This document shows positions 1 to 8,619 of a DNA stretch of 64,000 nucleotides, in pieces. Location of the stretch: positions 124,001 to 188,000 of the forward strand of contig NZ_QFHO01000001.1 in assembly GCF_004920835.1 (NCBI RefSeq), written 5' to 3'. This DNA comes from Stenotrophomonas maltophilia. GTDB lineage: Bacteria > Pseudomonadota > Gammaproteobacteria > Xanthomonadales > Xanthomonadaceae. A model generated the notes under the pieces. It saw only the letters and a list, made by a program, of their open reading frames with translations. It searched no databases and had not been told where the DNA came from. A program made the translations under genes and the position numbers. Positions within the stretch are counted from its first letter, which is position 1, and every line of letters begins with the position of its first letter.

Positions 1-761
1 CGGTGCACCCGTTCGGCTACGGGCGCGAACTGTACTTCTGGAGCTTCATCGTTGCCCTGCTGGTGTTCGCTGCCGGCGCTGGCGTCTCCGCCTACGAGGG
101 CATCCAGCATATCCGCCGACCGGAACCCGCCACCAACCATGCGCTGAGCTACAGCGTTCTCGGCATTTCCATGCTGTTCGAAGGTGCATCGTGGTGGGTG
201 GCGCTGCGTGAGTTCCGCCGGACCAAGGGCACGCTCGGGTACTTCGAAGCCTTCCGCCGCAGCAAGGATCCTTCCACATTCACCGTGCTGCTGGAGGACA
301 GCGCCGCGCTGCTCGGCCTTGGCTTTGCGCTGATCGGTCTGGTCGCCGCCCAGTTGCTGGACCTGCCCGTTCTCGATGGTGTGGCGTCCCTGTGTATTGC
401 TGGCGTGCTGGCGGCTACGGCCTTCCTACTCGCACGCGAAACCAAAGGGCTGCTGGTAGGTGAGCCTGCCCATCCCGCAGTCGCGGAGCGGATCATGGCC
501 GTGGCCGAAGCCGATCCGGACCTGCGCCGTGCCAACGGCGTGACCACCATGCAGATGGGACCAGAGCAGGTCGTGGCCATGCTCAGTGCAGAGTTCGAGG
601 ATGACCGCCGTACGCCGCAGATCGAGGCCTGCATCACCCGTATCGAGACCGCCGTGAAGCGCGAGTACCCGGAGCTGGTAGCTCTGTTCATCAAGCCGCA
701 GACACCGGAGGTTCATGCCGCCCGTCGTGCGGCGTTGGCAGCATCTCCCCGGCAGGATTGA
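1..761 (+). CDS. Cation diffusion facilitator family transporter, 5' end cut by window
   Basis: This is the C-terminal part of a cation diffusion facilitator, an inner-membrane exporter of divalent metal ions driven by proton exchange. The frame is open from base 1, and the codon at 3-5 is an internal valine of a family-typical HPFGYGRE stretch, so the true start lies before the window. At least three hydrophobic segments are visible (FWSFIVALLVFAAGAG, AALLGLGFALIGLVAAQL, ASLCIAGVLAATAFLLA), followed by a cytosolic C-terminal domain of about 85 residues. An acidic pair (LLEDSAAL) sits where the family places a metal ligand. The stop overlaps the next gene's earliest start by 4 bases. The family call is firm; the metal cannot be read from what is left. 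Confidence 0.85.
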   Translation, partial: VHPFGYGRELYFWSFIVALLVFAAGAGVSAYEGIQHIRRPEPATNHALSYSVLGISMLFEGASWWVALREFRRTKGTLGYFEAFRRSKDPSTFTVLLEDSAALLGLGFALIGLVAAQLLDLPVLDGVASLCIAGVLAATAFLLARETKGLLVGEPAHPAVAERIMAVAEADPDLRRANGVTTMQMGPEQVVAMLSAEFEDDRRTPQIEACITRIETAVKREYPELVALFIKPQTPEVHAARRAALAASPRQD

Positions 762-1459
762 CGCAGCGTCCGCAACGGCTTCACCTGATCGCCGCCACAC
801 TGCAGACTCCTCCTGCAGAGCTTGCCACCGCCGTGCTGGACTGGTTGCCCGATCACTGGAAGATCCTTCCCCGCCGCTTCTACCAGCGCCCGTCCACCGA
901 CGTTGCCCCTGAGCTGCTCAACAAGCTGCTGGTCCGCGACGATGGCCGCGCGGCGCGCATCGTCGAGGTCGAGGCCTATGCCGGCAGTGTGGATCCAGCC
1001 GCGCACTCCTATCGTGGGCAGACCCCACGCACGGCCAGCATGTTTGGTGAGGCCGGCCATCTCTATGTCTACTTCACCTACGGCATGCACTGGGGCAGCA
1101 ACGTTGTCTGCGGTGAAATCGGCGAAGGTGTCGCCGTCCTGCTGCGCGCCGCCGAGCCATTGGCGGGGCTGGAGCGGATGCACGAACTGCGCCCGGCGGC
1201 CAGGCGTGATCACGATCTGGCCAGCGGCCCCGGCAAGCTCTCGCAGGCTTTCGGACTGGACCGCGGCTTCGATGGCGCGGATCTGGTGACCGGGAACCAA
1301 GGGATCATCATTGCCAGCGACGGCACCGCACCGCCGCTCGACCCGGTCGTCGGGCCCCGCATCGGTATCACACGTGCGGTGGACTTTCCCTGGCGCTGGC
1401 ACGTTCGCGACCACCGTCACGTTTCGGTACGCCCCTCGCGCGCGCTTCGCAAACGCTGA
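758..1459 (+). CDS. DNA-3-methyladenine glycosylase (AAG/MPG family)
   Basis: This enzyme removes alkylated purines such as 3-methyladenine from DNA, the first step of base excision repair. The sequence follows the AAG/MPG fold closely: RIVEVEAY carries the catalytic glutamate and wedge tyrosine, then come AAHS, QTPR, LYVYFTYGMHW and VLLRAAEPL, and late in the protein SGPGKLSQAFG. The longest frame opens with TTG at 758, overlapping the upstream stop. A GTG at 833 would give a 208-residue protein that still holds the whole domain, which begins at LPRRFYQRP. The first 25 residues look unlike the family, so the start is uncertain. The product call is very likely right. Confidence 0.88.
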   Translation: MTQRPQRLHLIAATLQTPPAELATAVLDWLPDHWKILPRRFYQRPSTDVAPELLNKLLVRDDGRAARIVEVEAYAGSVDPAAHSYRGQTPRTASMFGEAGHLYVYFTYGMHWGSNVVCGEIGEGVAVLLRAAEPLAGLERMHELRPAARRDHDLASGPGKLSQAFGLDRGFDGADLVTGNQGIIIASDGTAPPLDPVVGPRIGITRAVDFPWRWHVRDHRHVSVRPSRALRKR

Positions 1460-1575
1460 CCGAGGCGCGTCACATCGGCATCACCCGACGCTGGCGATAC
1501 ATAACGCGCTACGCACTAGCGTAGTGCCTGACAGCCGCCGAAGCCGCCCTCGCCACCCCAGCCCTGAAACGCGCC

Positions 1576-3285
1576 ATGGACGAAGCCGAACGACTGCTTG
1601 AACTCGACCGTCTGCATCTGCTCGACACTCCGCCAGAGCCGGTTTTCGATGCGATCGTCGCCGCCGCGCGTGCCGCCACCGGCATGACCATGGCACTGAT
1701 CTCGGTGGTAGCCGACGAGCGCCAGTGGTTCAAGGCCAACATCGGGCTGGAAGGTGTCAGTGAGACCGCACGCGAGATTTCTTTCTGCACGCATGCGATC
1801 CAGCAGGATGAGCTGTTCGAAGTTCCGGACGCGCGCCAGGATCCGCGATTCTCCACCAACCCGCTGGTGACCGGCGGCCCACGCATCCGCCACTACGCCG
1901 GCATCTCGCTGGGCTCGGCGCACGGCGCTCGCATTGGAACACTGTGCCTGCTCGATCCGATGCCGGGCGTACTGTCGCCCTCACAGCGCGAACTGATGGT
2001 GCATCTGGCGCGGGTCACCACCCAGGTACTGGAACAGCGCAGCACCTTGATGGCCCAGGTCGGCCAGGCCAAGGCTCTGCACCGCGAGTTGAAACGCAGT
2101 GAGGATTTCCTGGAACGCACCAACCGCGCAGCGCGGGTAGGCGGCTGGGAGATGGACCTGGTCAATAACGAAGTGCGCTGGACGCGCGAAACCAAACAGA
2201 TCCATGGCGTGCGCAGCAACTTCGAGCCCACGCTCGACACCGCGCTTTCGTTCTACCGCGAGGACAGCCGCAGCATCATCCGCACAGCGGTACAGCGCTG
2301 CATCGAGGAAGGCACGTCGTGGGAGGTTCAATTGCCGATGACGACCGCCGATGGACGCGCCATCTGGACGAGGGTCGTCGGTGGCCGGCAGCAGGTTGAT
2401 GGTCACCCTCGGCTGGTCGGCGCCATCCAGGACATCACCGAGGAGCGCGCCGCACTGGATGCGCTGGAAGCTAGCGAAACCCGCTACCGGCGTCTGTTCC
2501 ACTACAGCCTGGGTTTGATCTGTACGCATACGCTGGATGGCACGCTGACGTCGGTGAACCCGGCGGCAGTGCAGTCGTTGGGTTTCGACGAAGGCCAGAT
2601 GATCGGGCGCAGCCTGTGTGACCTGATGCCGCCGGAGAAGCGCGCCGCCTTCAAGGCCTATCTCGAGCGCATCACGGTCAACCACACCGATGCCGGCGTC
2701 ATCGAACTGATCGCTGCCGATGGAACCCGGCACTATTGGGCCTACCACAACGTGCTCGACAGCGAAGCCAATCCACCCTACGTGCTCGGCCATGCACAGG
2801 ACGTCACCGCATTGCGGATGCAGGAACAGCAGTTGCGTGAAATGTCCTTCAAGGACCCGCTCACCCAGAGCTACAACCGCCGCTTCCTGCCCCGCCTGGA
2901 CGAACTGGGCGAGCGGCCATGGGCCTGCCTGATGTTCGATCTTGATCATTTCAAGCAGATCAACGACAGCCAGGGCCATGCGCGAGGTGACACGGTGCTG
3001 GTGGAGTTCGCCGCCTTCCTGCGCTCTCCGCTGGGTGCGGCGGAGAACGTGGTACGGATGGGGGGCGACGAGTTCATGGTGGTGCTGACCGGCCCGGAAC
3101 CGGGGAGGCTGACCGCACTGGAACAGTGGTATGCGGAGCACGCCGGGCAGTCACCCACGCCCTTCTCGCTGGGCGCGACCCACCATGCACCTGGCGAGAC
3201 GGTGGCCGACACCCTGCAGCGCGCCGACAGCCGGCTGTACCGCGAGCGGGCACGTGTGCGCAGGCATCCCCGGCCGTCGGCCTGA
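1576..3285 (+). CDS. GAF-PAS-PAS-GGDEF diguanylate cyclase
   Basis: This 569-residue soluble signalling protein probably makes cyclic di-GMP. An N-terminal GAF domain (about residues 20-160) is of the type often found ahead of sensor cyclases. Two PAS regions follow (about 175-300 and 300-420), each ending with a PAC-like strand (LVGAIQDITEE and VLGHAQDVTAL). A C-terminal GGDEF domain fills about 425-565. The catalytic GGDEF is intact at residues 496-500, preceded by FDLDHFKQIND. The inhibitory RxxD site is missing: GAAE stands at that position, so product feedback through the primary I-site is not expected. No transmembrane segment is seen, which points to a cytosolic stimulus. It appears to stand alone. 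Confidence 0.9.
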   Translation: MDEAERLLELDRLHLLDTPPEPVFDAIVAAARAATGMTMALISVVADERQWFKANIGLEGVSETAREISFCTHAIQQDELFEVPDARQDPRFSTNPLVTGGPRIRHYAGISLGSAHGARIGTLCLLDPMPGVLSPSQRELMVHLARVTTQVLEQRSTLMAQVGQAKALHRELKRSEDFLERTNRAARVGGWEMDLVNNEVRWTRETKQIHGVRSNFEPTLDTALSFYREDSRSIIRTAVQRCIEEGTSWEVQLPMTTADGRAIWTRVVGGRQQVDGHPRLVGAIQDITEERAALDALEASETRYRRLFHYSLGLICTHTLDGTLTSVNPAAVQSLGFDEGQMIGRSLCDLMPPEKRAAFKAYLERITVNHTDAGVIELIAADGTRHYWAYHNVLDSEANPPYVLGHAQDVTALRMQEQQLREMSFKDPLTQSYNRRFLPRLDELGERPWACLMFDLDHFKQINDSQGHARGDTVLVEFAAFLRSPLGAAENVVRMGGDEFMVVLTGPEPGRLTALEQWYAEHAGQSPTPFSLGATHHAPGETVADTLQRADSRLYRERARVRRHPRPSA

Positions 3286-3388
3286 TATCGGCCGCAGCTG
3301 CCGGCTTGCCGAACCTGCCCGTACGTCTGTGGCCCCGGTGTAGCGCTATGCTCGTCAGCGGGCACCAACGGCCCCCTGGGGAACCCGC

Positions 3389-4552
3389 ATGACCCGCAGC
3401 ATCCGCTTCGTCCTGCTACTGCTGTTGCTGCTTCCTTCGCTCGCACTGGCGGCGCCAGCCCCTGCACCGGTCGAAGCGAGGGTGCCCTTCGCGCCAGCGC
3501 CCTTCATCGGCAGCGACGGCCTGCGCCATCTGGCCTATGAACTGCACATCACCAATTTCTACGGCGATACCGGCGCGCTGCAGCCGCAGTCGCTGCAGGT
3601 GTTCGCCGACAACGCTGCAACATCGCTGCTGACGCTGGACGGCCCCGCCCTGCGCGGCTGGGTTCGGCCGATGCCGGCCGAGGATGTGGCCCTCAGCATT
3701 GCGCCCGGCAAGCGGCTGGTGGTTTTCCTGTGGCTGTCATTGCCACCCGGCGCGCCCGTTCCACACACCCTCCGTCACCACATGCTGCTGGGCACCGAGC
3801 ACCACGGCAACGTGCTGCTGGATGGCGCCAGCGTGCAGGTCAATCCTGCGCCAGTGCTGGCCGTGGGACCGCCGCTGCAGGGTGGCCGCTGGCTCGCGCA
3901 TGAAGGACCGGGCGCGGCGCAGTCGCACCATTGGGGCAGCCTGGTTGCGGTCAATGGTGAGCTGACCATTCCACAGCGCTTCGCCCTCGATCTGGTCGGC
4001 GTGAACGCACAAGGCCGCGCGTTGCGGCCCGGTACAAAGGATCTGCAGCACACCCGCCACTCGGACTGGGTGGGCTATGCGGCACCGGTGCTGGCCGTGG
4101 CCGATGGCATCGTCCGCGCCACCCGCGACGGACAGCCGGAGCATGCCCCACTGACCGCACAACCGGAGCCATCGTCACTGACCGCCGACGGCTTGTTCGG
4201 CAACTACGTGGTGGTGGAAATCGCGCCGGATGTCTTCGCCAGCTACGCCCACCTGCGCGCAGGCAGCGTCAAGGTCAGACCCGGGCAACGCATCCAACGG
4301 GGACAGGTGCTGGCGCAGCTGGGACAGTCGGGCAATTCCGCTGCGCCACACCTGCATTTCCAGCTTTCCAACAAGCCCACGTTCGAAGGGTCCGAAGGCA
4401 TTCCCTATGTCTTCCAGTCCTTCGACGATTTCGGCCCTGAAAGCGAGGCACAACTGTTCGGCCAAGGTGACGCCTGGAAACCCGGCGTGACCGTGCCGCG
4501 CGACAACCAGTTGCCGCTGAACGACATCGTCATTGCCTTTCCGCCGCGCTGA
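3389..4552 (+). CDS. Secreted M23-family metallopeptidase
   Basis: This is a 387-residue periplasmic or envelope peptidase of the LytM/M23 type, a family that cuts peptide bridges of peptidoglycan. A clear signal peptide opens the protein (VLLLLLLLPSLALAA). The catalytic domain is C-terminal: YAHL with H288, and the hallmark HLHF with H321 and H323. The first zinc-ligand region reads HTRHSDWVGYAAPVLAVADG. It does not show the usual H-x3-D spacing, so the active site may be modified. The N-terminal 200 residues look like a family-specific all-beta region and match nothing I can name. The gene is followed by a SMAG repeat and the converging macB gene. Confidence 0.85.
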   Translation: MTRSIRFVLLLLLLLPSLALAAPAPAPVEARVPFAPAPFIGSDGLRHLAYELHITNFYGDTGALQPQSLQVFADNAATSLLTLDGPALRGWVRPMPAEDVALSIAPGKRLVVFLWLSLPPGAPVPHTLRHHMLLGTEHHGNVLLDGASVQVNPAPVLAVGPPLQGGRWLAHEGPGAAQSHHWGSLVAVNGELTIPQRFALDLVGVNAQGRALRPGTKDLQHTRHSDWVGYAAPVLAVADGIVRATRDGQPEHAPLTAQPEPSSLTADGLFGNYVVVEIAPDVFASYAHLRAGSVKVRPGQRIQRGQVLAQLGQSGNSAAPHLHFQLSNKPTFEGSEGIPYVFQSFDDFGPESEAQLFGQGDAWKPGVTVPRDNQLPLNDIVIAFPPR

Positions 4553-4640
4553 CACACCCACTCTGCTGCCGGGAATGCTCCTGCCCACGCTCGGCTTGCT
4601 GCGCGCAGCGCAGGGTTCATCCTGGTCTGGCCGGAGAACA

Positions 4641-4663
4641 GCCGAGCGTAGGCTCGGCTCTAC
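4641..4663 (-). repeat. SMAG-type GTAG palindrome
   Basis: Read on the minus strand this is GTAGAGCCGAGC, a short loop, and the returning arm GCTCGGC. It lies between the convergent M23 peptidase and macB genes and could act as a bidirectional terminator or mRNA-stabilising hairpin. Confidence 0.75.
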
Positions 4664-4686
4664 AATGTCCTGCAGCGGGTGCGGCC

Positions 4687-6630
4687 CTACTCCGCCGCCA
4701 GTGCCTGGATCGGGTCCAGCTGCGCGGCGCTGCGTGCCGGGAAGTAGCCGAAGCCAAGCCCGATCGCCGACGAACACGCCAATGCAGCCAGCACCGGCCC
4801 CGGCGTGAACAGGAACGGCACGCCCAGCGACAGCAGGCTGGACAGCGCTCCCGCACCGAACGCGAACAGTACGCCCAGCACACCACCGAGCAGGCAGATC
4901 AGCACCGCTTCGATCAGGAACTGGCGCAGGATGTCACCCTGCCGCGCACCCACTGCCAGACGCACGCCGATCTCGCGCACGCGCTCCTTCACCGACACCA
5001 GCATGATGTTCATCACCCCAACTCCACCCACCACCAGCGCCACCGCGGCAATGGCGGAGACCAGGGCCGCCATGGTCTGGCTGGACTTCATCACCGCCTT
5101 GCGGATCTGATCGGCGTTGTAGATGAAGAAATCCCGCCGCCCATGCAACCGTTGCAGTTCGGCAGCCAGCGAGGCTTCGGCGGCGGTGGTCGGCACGTTG
5201 TCGCGCACCCGCACGGTGATGCTCTCCAGCCGTTGGCTGCCCAGCAGCCGCGAGGCCGCCGAGGTATACGGCACGTAGACCGTGGGCGTCGCACCGCCGG
5301 CAAAGGCGCTGGCGCCGACCACACCGATCACCTCCACCGGCATGCCGCCCAACAGCACCGTACTGCCGATCGGGTTGCCGGTGAACAGCGCCTTGGCCGC
5401 CTTCTGATCGACCACGCCCACGGCACGATGCGCATCTACTTCAGCATCGGTGAAGAAGCGCCCAGCCTTCAGCTGCAGCCCGCGCACGCGCGGCAAGTCC
5501 GCGCCCACGCCCTGCACCTGGGTGTTGGCACGACGGCTGCCCTGCAGTGCTGCCACCGAACCCGTCAGATTGGGGCTGACGCTGTCCACGTAGCTGAGCG
5601 CGGCCAGATGGCCGGCATCCCCCACCACCAGCGTTTCGATCTCCGCCGAGCGCGGGTCACCGAAATCGGCGCCGGGGAATATCTCCAGTGTGCTGGCGCC
5701 CAGTTCATTGATCTGTGATTCCACCTGCGCCTGCGCGCCCTTGCCTAGCGCGACCACGGTCACCACGGCGGCCACGCCGATGATGATGCCGAGCATCGTC
5801 AACAAGGTCCGCAGTCGATGGGCCAGCATCGAACGCACCGCCATCCGGGCGGCCTCGCGTACCGCGTCCAGGCGCGCCCGGCGCTCGGCAGTCAGGGACG
5901 GACCGCGTTCGGCGATGGACGCAGCGGGCGTCAACACCGGCGCCCTGTCACCACGATCGGCGACCACACGTCCGTCGGCAATCTCTATCACCCGGCCGGC
6001 ATGCGCGGCAATTGCAGCGTCATGGGTCACCAGGATCACCGTATGGCCTTGCCCATGCAGGCGCTTCAGTTCGGCCATCACCTGCTGGCCACTGGCGTGA
6101 TCGAGCGCGCCGGTCGGCTCGTCGGCCAGTACGATGGCGCCGCCGTTCATCAGCGAACGCGCGATCGACACGCGCTGCTGCTGGCCGCCGGACAGCTGGC
6201 TCGGCCGGTTTGCGGTGCGTTCGCCGAGGCCCAGCGTTTCCAGCAGCCCGCGGGCACGCGCGGTACGCGTCTCTGCATCCACGCCCGCATAGACCGCCGG
6301 CAATGCCACGTTCTCGGTAGCGCTCAGGTTCTCCATCAGGTTGTAGCGCTGGAAGATGAAGCCGAAGTGCTCGCGGCGCAGCCGGGCCATCGCATCCGGC
6401 GCCATCTGCTCGGTGGCCTCGCCGTTCACGCGATAGTTGCCTTCGGTTGGCCGGTCCAGGCAGCCGAGGATGTTCATCAACGTTGATTTTCCCGAACCGG
6501 ACGGGCCGATGATGGCGATGAACTCACCGGCGTCGATACGCAGCGAGACATCCTTCAGCACCACCACTTCACCGGCGGCCGAGCGATAGGCGCGCGATAC
6601 GCCATGCAGTTCCAGCAGAGCATCGGCCAT
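4687..6630 (-). CDS. macB: MacB: ABC exporter ATPase-permease of the MacAB pump
   Basis: MacB joins an N-terminal ATPase to a four-helix permease and works with the periplasmic adaptor MacA and an outer-membrane channel to expel macrolides, peptides or envelope material. Visible marks are Walker A GPSGSGKST (42-50), the signature LSGGQ (146-150) and Walker B VLADEP (167-172). A transmembrane helix near 275-300 comes before a large periplasmic domain, and three further helices with a FtsX-type core (GVMNIMLVSVKERVREIGVRLAVGA) end the protein. The length, 647, is normal. It starts 2 bases after the macA stop, so the pair is one operon. No TolC-type channel gene lies in the window. Confidence 0.93.
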   Translation of the reverse strand: MADALLELHGVSRAYRSAAGEVVVLKDVSLRIDAGEFIAIIGPSGSGKSTLMNILGCLDRPTEGNYRVNGEATEQMAPDAMARLRREHFGFIFQRYNLMENLSATENVALPAVYAGVDAETRTARARGLLETLGLGERTANRPSQLSGGQQQRVSIARSLMNGGAIVLADEPTGALDHASGQQVMAELKRLHGQGHTVILVTHDAAIAAHAGRVIEIADGRVVADRGDRAPVLTPAASIAERGPSLTAERRARLDAVREAARMAVRSMLAHRLRTLLTMLGIIIGVAAVVTVVALGKGAQAQVESQINELGASTLEIFPGADFGDPRSAEIETLVVGDAGHLAALSYVDSVSPNLTGSVAALQGSRRANTQVQGVGADLPRVRGLQLKAGRFFTDAEVDAHRAVGVVDQKAAKALFTGNPIGSTVLLGGMPVEVIGVVGASAFAGGATPTVYVPYTSAASRLLGSQRLESITVRVRDNVPTTAAEASLAAELQRLHGRRDFFIYNADQIRKAVMKSSQTMAALVSAIAAVALVVGGVGVMNIMLVSVKERVREIGVRLAVGARQGDILRQFLIEAVLICLLGGVLGVLFAFGAGALSSLLSLGVPFLFTPGPVLAALACSSAIGLGFGYFPARSAAQLDPIQALAAE

Positions 6631-6632
6631 GC

Positions 6633-7814
6633 TCAGATCCCCAACAGGCTGGCAGCTTCCGGCTCAGCGCCGCTTGGCGCCTGGCCGACCACCACGTTCT
6701 CGCCTGCCTTCAGCCCGGACAGGATCTGCACCGCCGTCGCGGTGCGCAAACCCGTGCTGACCTCACGCTCGGTGACGCGGCCCTTTGCATCGACCACCTG
6801 CACCGTGCCGCGGTTGCTGTCCTTGCCTTCGGATTCGGTCAATGCGGTCAACGGCACCTGCAGTGCGTTGGCAGCGCGTGCCAGTTGCAGGGTGACCTTC
6901 ACCGTCATCGACGGTTTCAGCTTCAGGCCCGGATTGGCCACATCGAACAGGCCGGCGTAGTACACCGCCTTGGGCGTCTGCGCCGAGCCACCCGCACTGC
7001 TGCCGGCCATATCGGCAATCGTCGACGGCGCAGGCTCCAGCTGCTGCAGATGGGATTCGTAGCGGCGGCCACTCGGGCCCAGTGTCGAAAACCACAGCGG
7101 CTGGCCGGGCGCGACCAGCTCCACATCGGCCTCTGCGATCTCGGCGCGCACGGTCATCGTATCCATCTGCGCCAGCATCACGATGGTCGGCGTGGTCTGC
7201 ATCGAGTTCAACGTCTGCCCGGCCTTGGTCACGATAGCGACGATGTACCCGTCGCTGGGCGAGACGATGCGGGAATAGCCGAGGTTGATACGTGCGGTTT
7301 CGACCTGGGTCACGGCCTGGTCGATCTGCGCCTGCAGCGCGGCCATCTCCGAGCGCGCCGTATCACGTGCCACCCGCGCGGCCTCGAAACCTTCCTGTGA
7401 CACCAGGCGTGACGCCACCAGCTGCGACTGCCGCTCGTAGACACGGCTGGACTGGGCGTAACGGGCCTGGCTGGCCGCATGCTGGGCACGCAGCGTGTTG
7501 GTGGCCGCTTCAGCGCTGCGCAGGGCGATGCGCTGCGGCTGCGAGTCGACCTCGGCAATCAGGTCGCCGGCCTGTACGCGCTGGCCCAGCACCACATGCA
7601 GGCGCTTGACCTGGCCGGACACCTGCGCGCCCACCGCCACCAGCTCCTTCGGGTTGACCCGGCCCACCGCCTGCACGGTCTTTTCCAGATCCGCCACTCT
7701 TGCCGGCGCGGTGATCAACGCGGCATCATCGCTGTCTGCGAAGACCCACCAGCCTGCGGCACCCGCAATGAGAGCCACGGCTGCGGCGATGGTCCAGATC
7801 CTGCGGTTGTTCAT
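6633..7814 (-). CDS. macA: MacA: periplasmic adaptor of the MacAB pump
   Basis: This 393-residue membrane-fusion protein links MacB to an outer-membrane channel. I chose the ATG at 7814 because it is followed at once by a signal anchor (IWTIAAAVALIAGAAGWWVF). The frame is open back to 8009, but those 65 residues are unlike the family and overlap the regulatory region. After the anchor come a barrel-lipoyl half (VGRVNPKELVAVGAQVSGQV), a helical hairpin (about residues 90-170, rich in Ala, Gln and Arg), the second lipoyl half (GYIVAIVTKAGQT) and a beta-barrel domain. Three phased TGGAG repeats lie 77-104 bases upstream and are likely bound by the divergent two-component regulator. Confidence 0.93.
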   Translation of the reverse strand: MNNRRIWTIAAAVALIAGAAGWWVFADSDDAALITAPARVADLEKTVQAVGRVNPKELVAVGAQVSGQVKRLHVVLGQRVQAGDLIAEVDSQPQRIALRSAEAATNTLRAQHAASQARYAQSSRVYERQSQLVASRLVSQEGFEAARVARDTARSEMAALQAQIDQAVTQVETARINLGYSRIVSPSDGYIVAIVTKAGQTLNSMQTTPTIVMLAQMDTMTVRAEIAEADVELVAPGQPLWFSTLGPSGRRYESHLQQLEPAPSTIADMAGSSAGGSAQTPKAVYYAGLFDVANPGLKLKPSMTVKVTLQLARAANALQVPLTALTESEGKDSNRGTVQVVDAKGRVTEREVSTGLRTATAVQILSGLKAGENVVVGQAPSGAEPEAASLLGI

Positions 7815-7890
7815 CGAAACGCCCGGCTGCGGGCGGCCACCCAGTGCGACCGCTGAGGCCGCAGTCTGCAAGCCAGGGGTGGACGTTTCT

Positions 7891-7918
7891 TGGAGCCACT
7901 GTGGAGATTGCATGGAGA
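7891..7918 (-). promoter_or_regulatory. Triple 11-bp-spaced operator upstream of macA
   Basis: On the plus strand TGGAGC begins at 7891 and TGGAGA at 7902 and 7913, exactly 11 bases apart. Read toward macA this is TCTCCA, TCTCCA, GCTCCA. The same array, in the same orientation relative to the gene it precedes, occurs at 7978-8005 and 10548-10575. One unit per helical turn is typical of OmpR-family regulators. Binding is inferred. Confidence 0.7.
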
Positions 7919-7974
7919 TCCGGCAGCCGTTCAGGCACGCCGCCGGCGGCTGAACCAGGCGATCCGTGTCCACG

Positions 7975-8005
7975 CAATCTCGACACAATCTCGACCGAGT
8001 CTCCA
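7975..8005 (+). promoter_or_regulatory. Triple 11-bp-spaced operator upstream of the two-component operon
   Basis: CAATCTCGA occurs at 7975-7983 and 7986-7994, followed by GAGTCTCCA at 7997-8005, all 11 bases apart. The array lies 45-75 bases before the GTG of the first gene of the operon, which fits autoregulation by the encoded response regulator. Confidence 0.7.
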
Positions 8006-8049
8006 TCAATGGCGGCTAGCCTCGGCAACTTGCCGACTGCCTGCCCACC

Positions 8050-8619
8050 GTGCTCCGTCCCCATCCAGACCTGCCGTCGATCGATGTGCGCCGCGCCTAC
8101 CTGGCCTGGTGCGCGCCTTCGCCGTGGCTGCTCGCCCTGGTGCTGGCATCGACCACGGCCTGGACGCTGGCCAGTCCCCATGTGCTAGCGCCCCTGCTGG
8201 CAGGCTTCGGTGCTACCGCCCTGCTGTGGTTCCGCAGCGATGGGCCAGGCCACGCGAGCCGCCTCGGATCGCCCGCTTCGCTGGCGCTGATCGGCCTGGC
8301 GGTCTGGTCGGAGACGAAGCCAACCGCCGCCGGTGCCACGCTGCATCTGCTGCTCGCCCTCGCAACCCTGCTGGTCGCCACCCAGATGACGCTCCGCCTG
8401 CGCGCCATCCTGCGCATGGCCACCCGCCTGCAGGCACGGGTGGATGCAGCCGACATGGCATCGCGCTGGGCCCGATTGTCGGCAGCGGTATCCGCCCTGG
8501 CTGCGCGGGATCTGCGTGAAGGGCGACCGCTGGCGCCGTCGCTGCGTCGCACGCTGGTGCTGGCCACGCTGGCCTGGGCCGCCAACGAGGAAGCACAGGC
8601 CATGGAACGCCGACGATGA
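8050..8619 (+). CDS. Hypothetical small membrane protein, first gene of two-component operon
   Basis: I do not recognise the family. The 189-residue protein has about four hydrophobic segments in its first 120 residues (PWLLALVLASTTAWTL, VLAPLLAGFGATALLWF, LALIGLAVW, LHLLLALATLLVATQM). A basic, alanine-rich cytosolic tail follows. The start is GTG with no strong ribosome-binding site; no better in-frame start is seen. Its stop overlaps the ATG of the response regulator (ATGA at 8616-8619), so the two are translationally coupled. Its place ahead of a sensor-regulator pair and opposite macAB suggests an accessory envelope-stress role, but that is inference from position only. Confidence 0.7.
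   Translation: MLRPHPDLPSIDVRRAYLAWCAPSPWLLALVLASTTAWTLASPHVLAPLLAGFGATALLWFRSDGPGHASRLGSPASLALIGLAVWSETKPTAAGATLHLLLALATLLVATQMTLRLRAILRMATRLQARVDAADMASRWARLSAAVSALAARDLREGRPLAPSLRRTLVLATLAWAANEEAQAMERRR

Noticed and set aside
7815-8009. Longer macA start at 8009
   Set aside because: It adds 65 residues unlike the family, overlaps the phased operator, and puts the signal anchor inside the protein.
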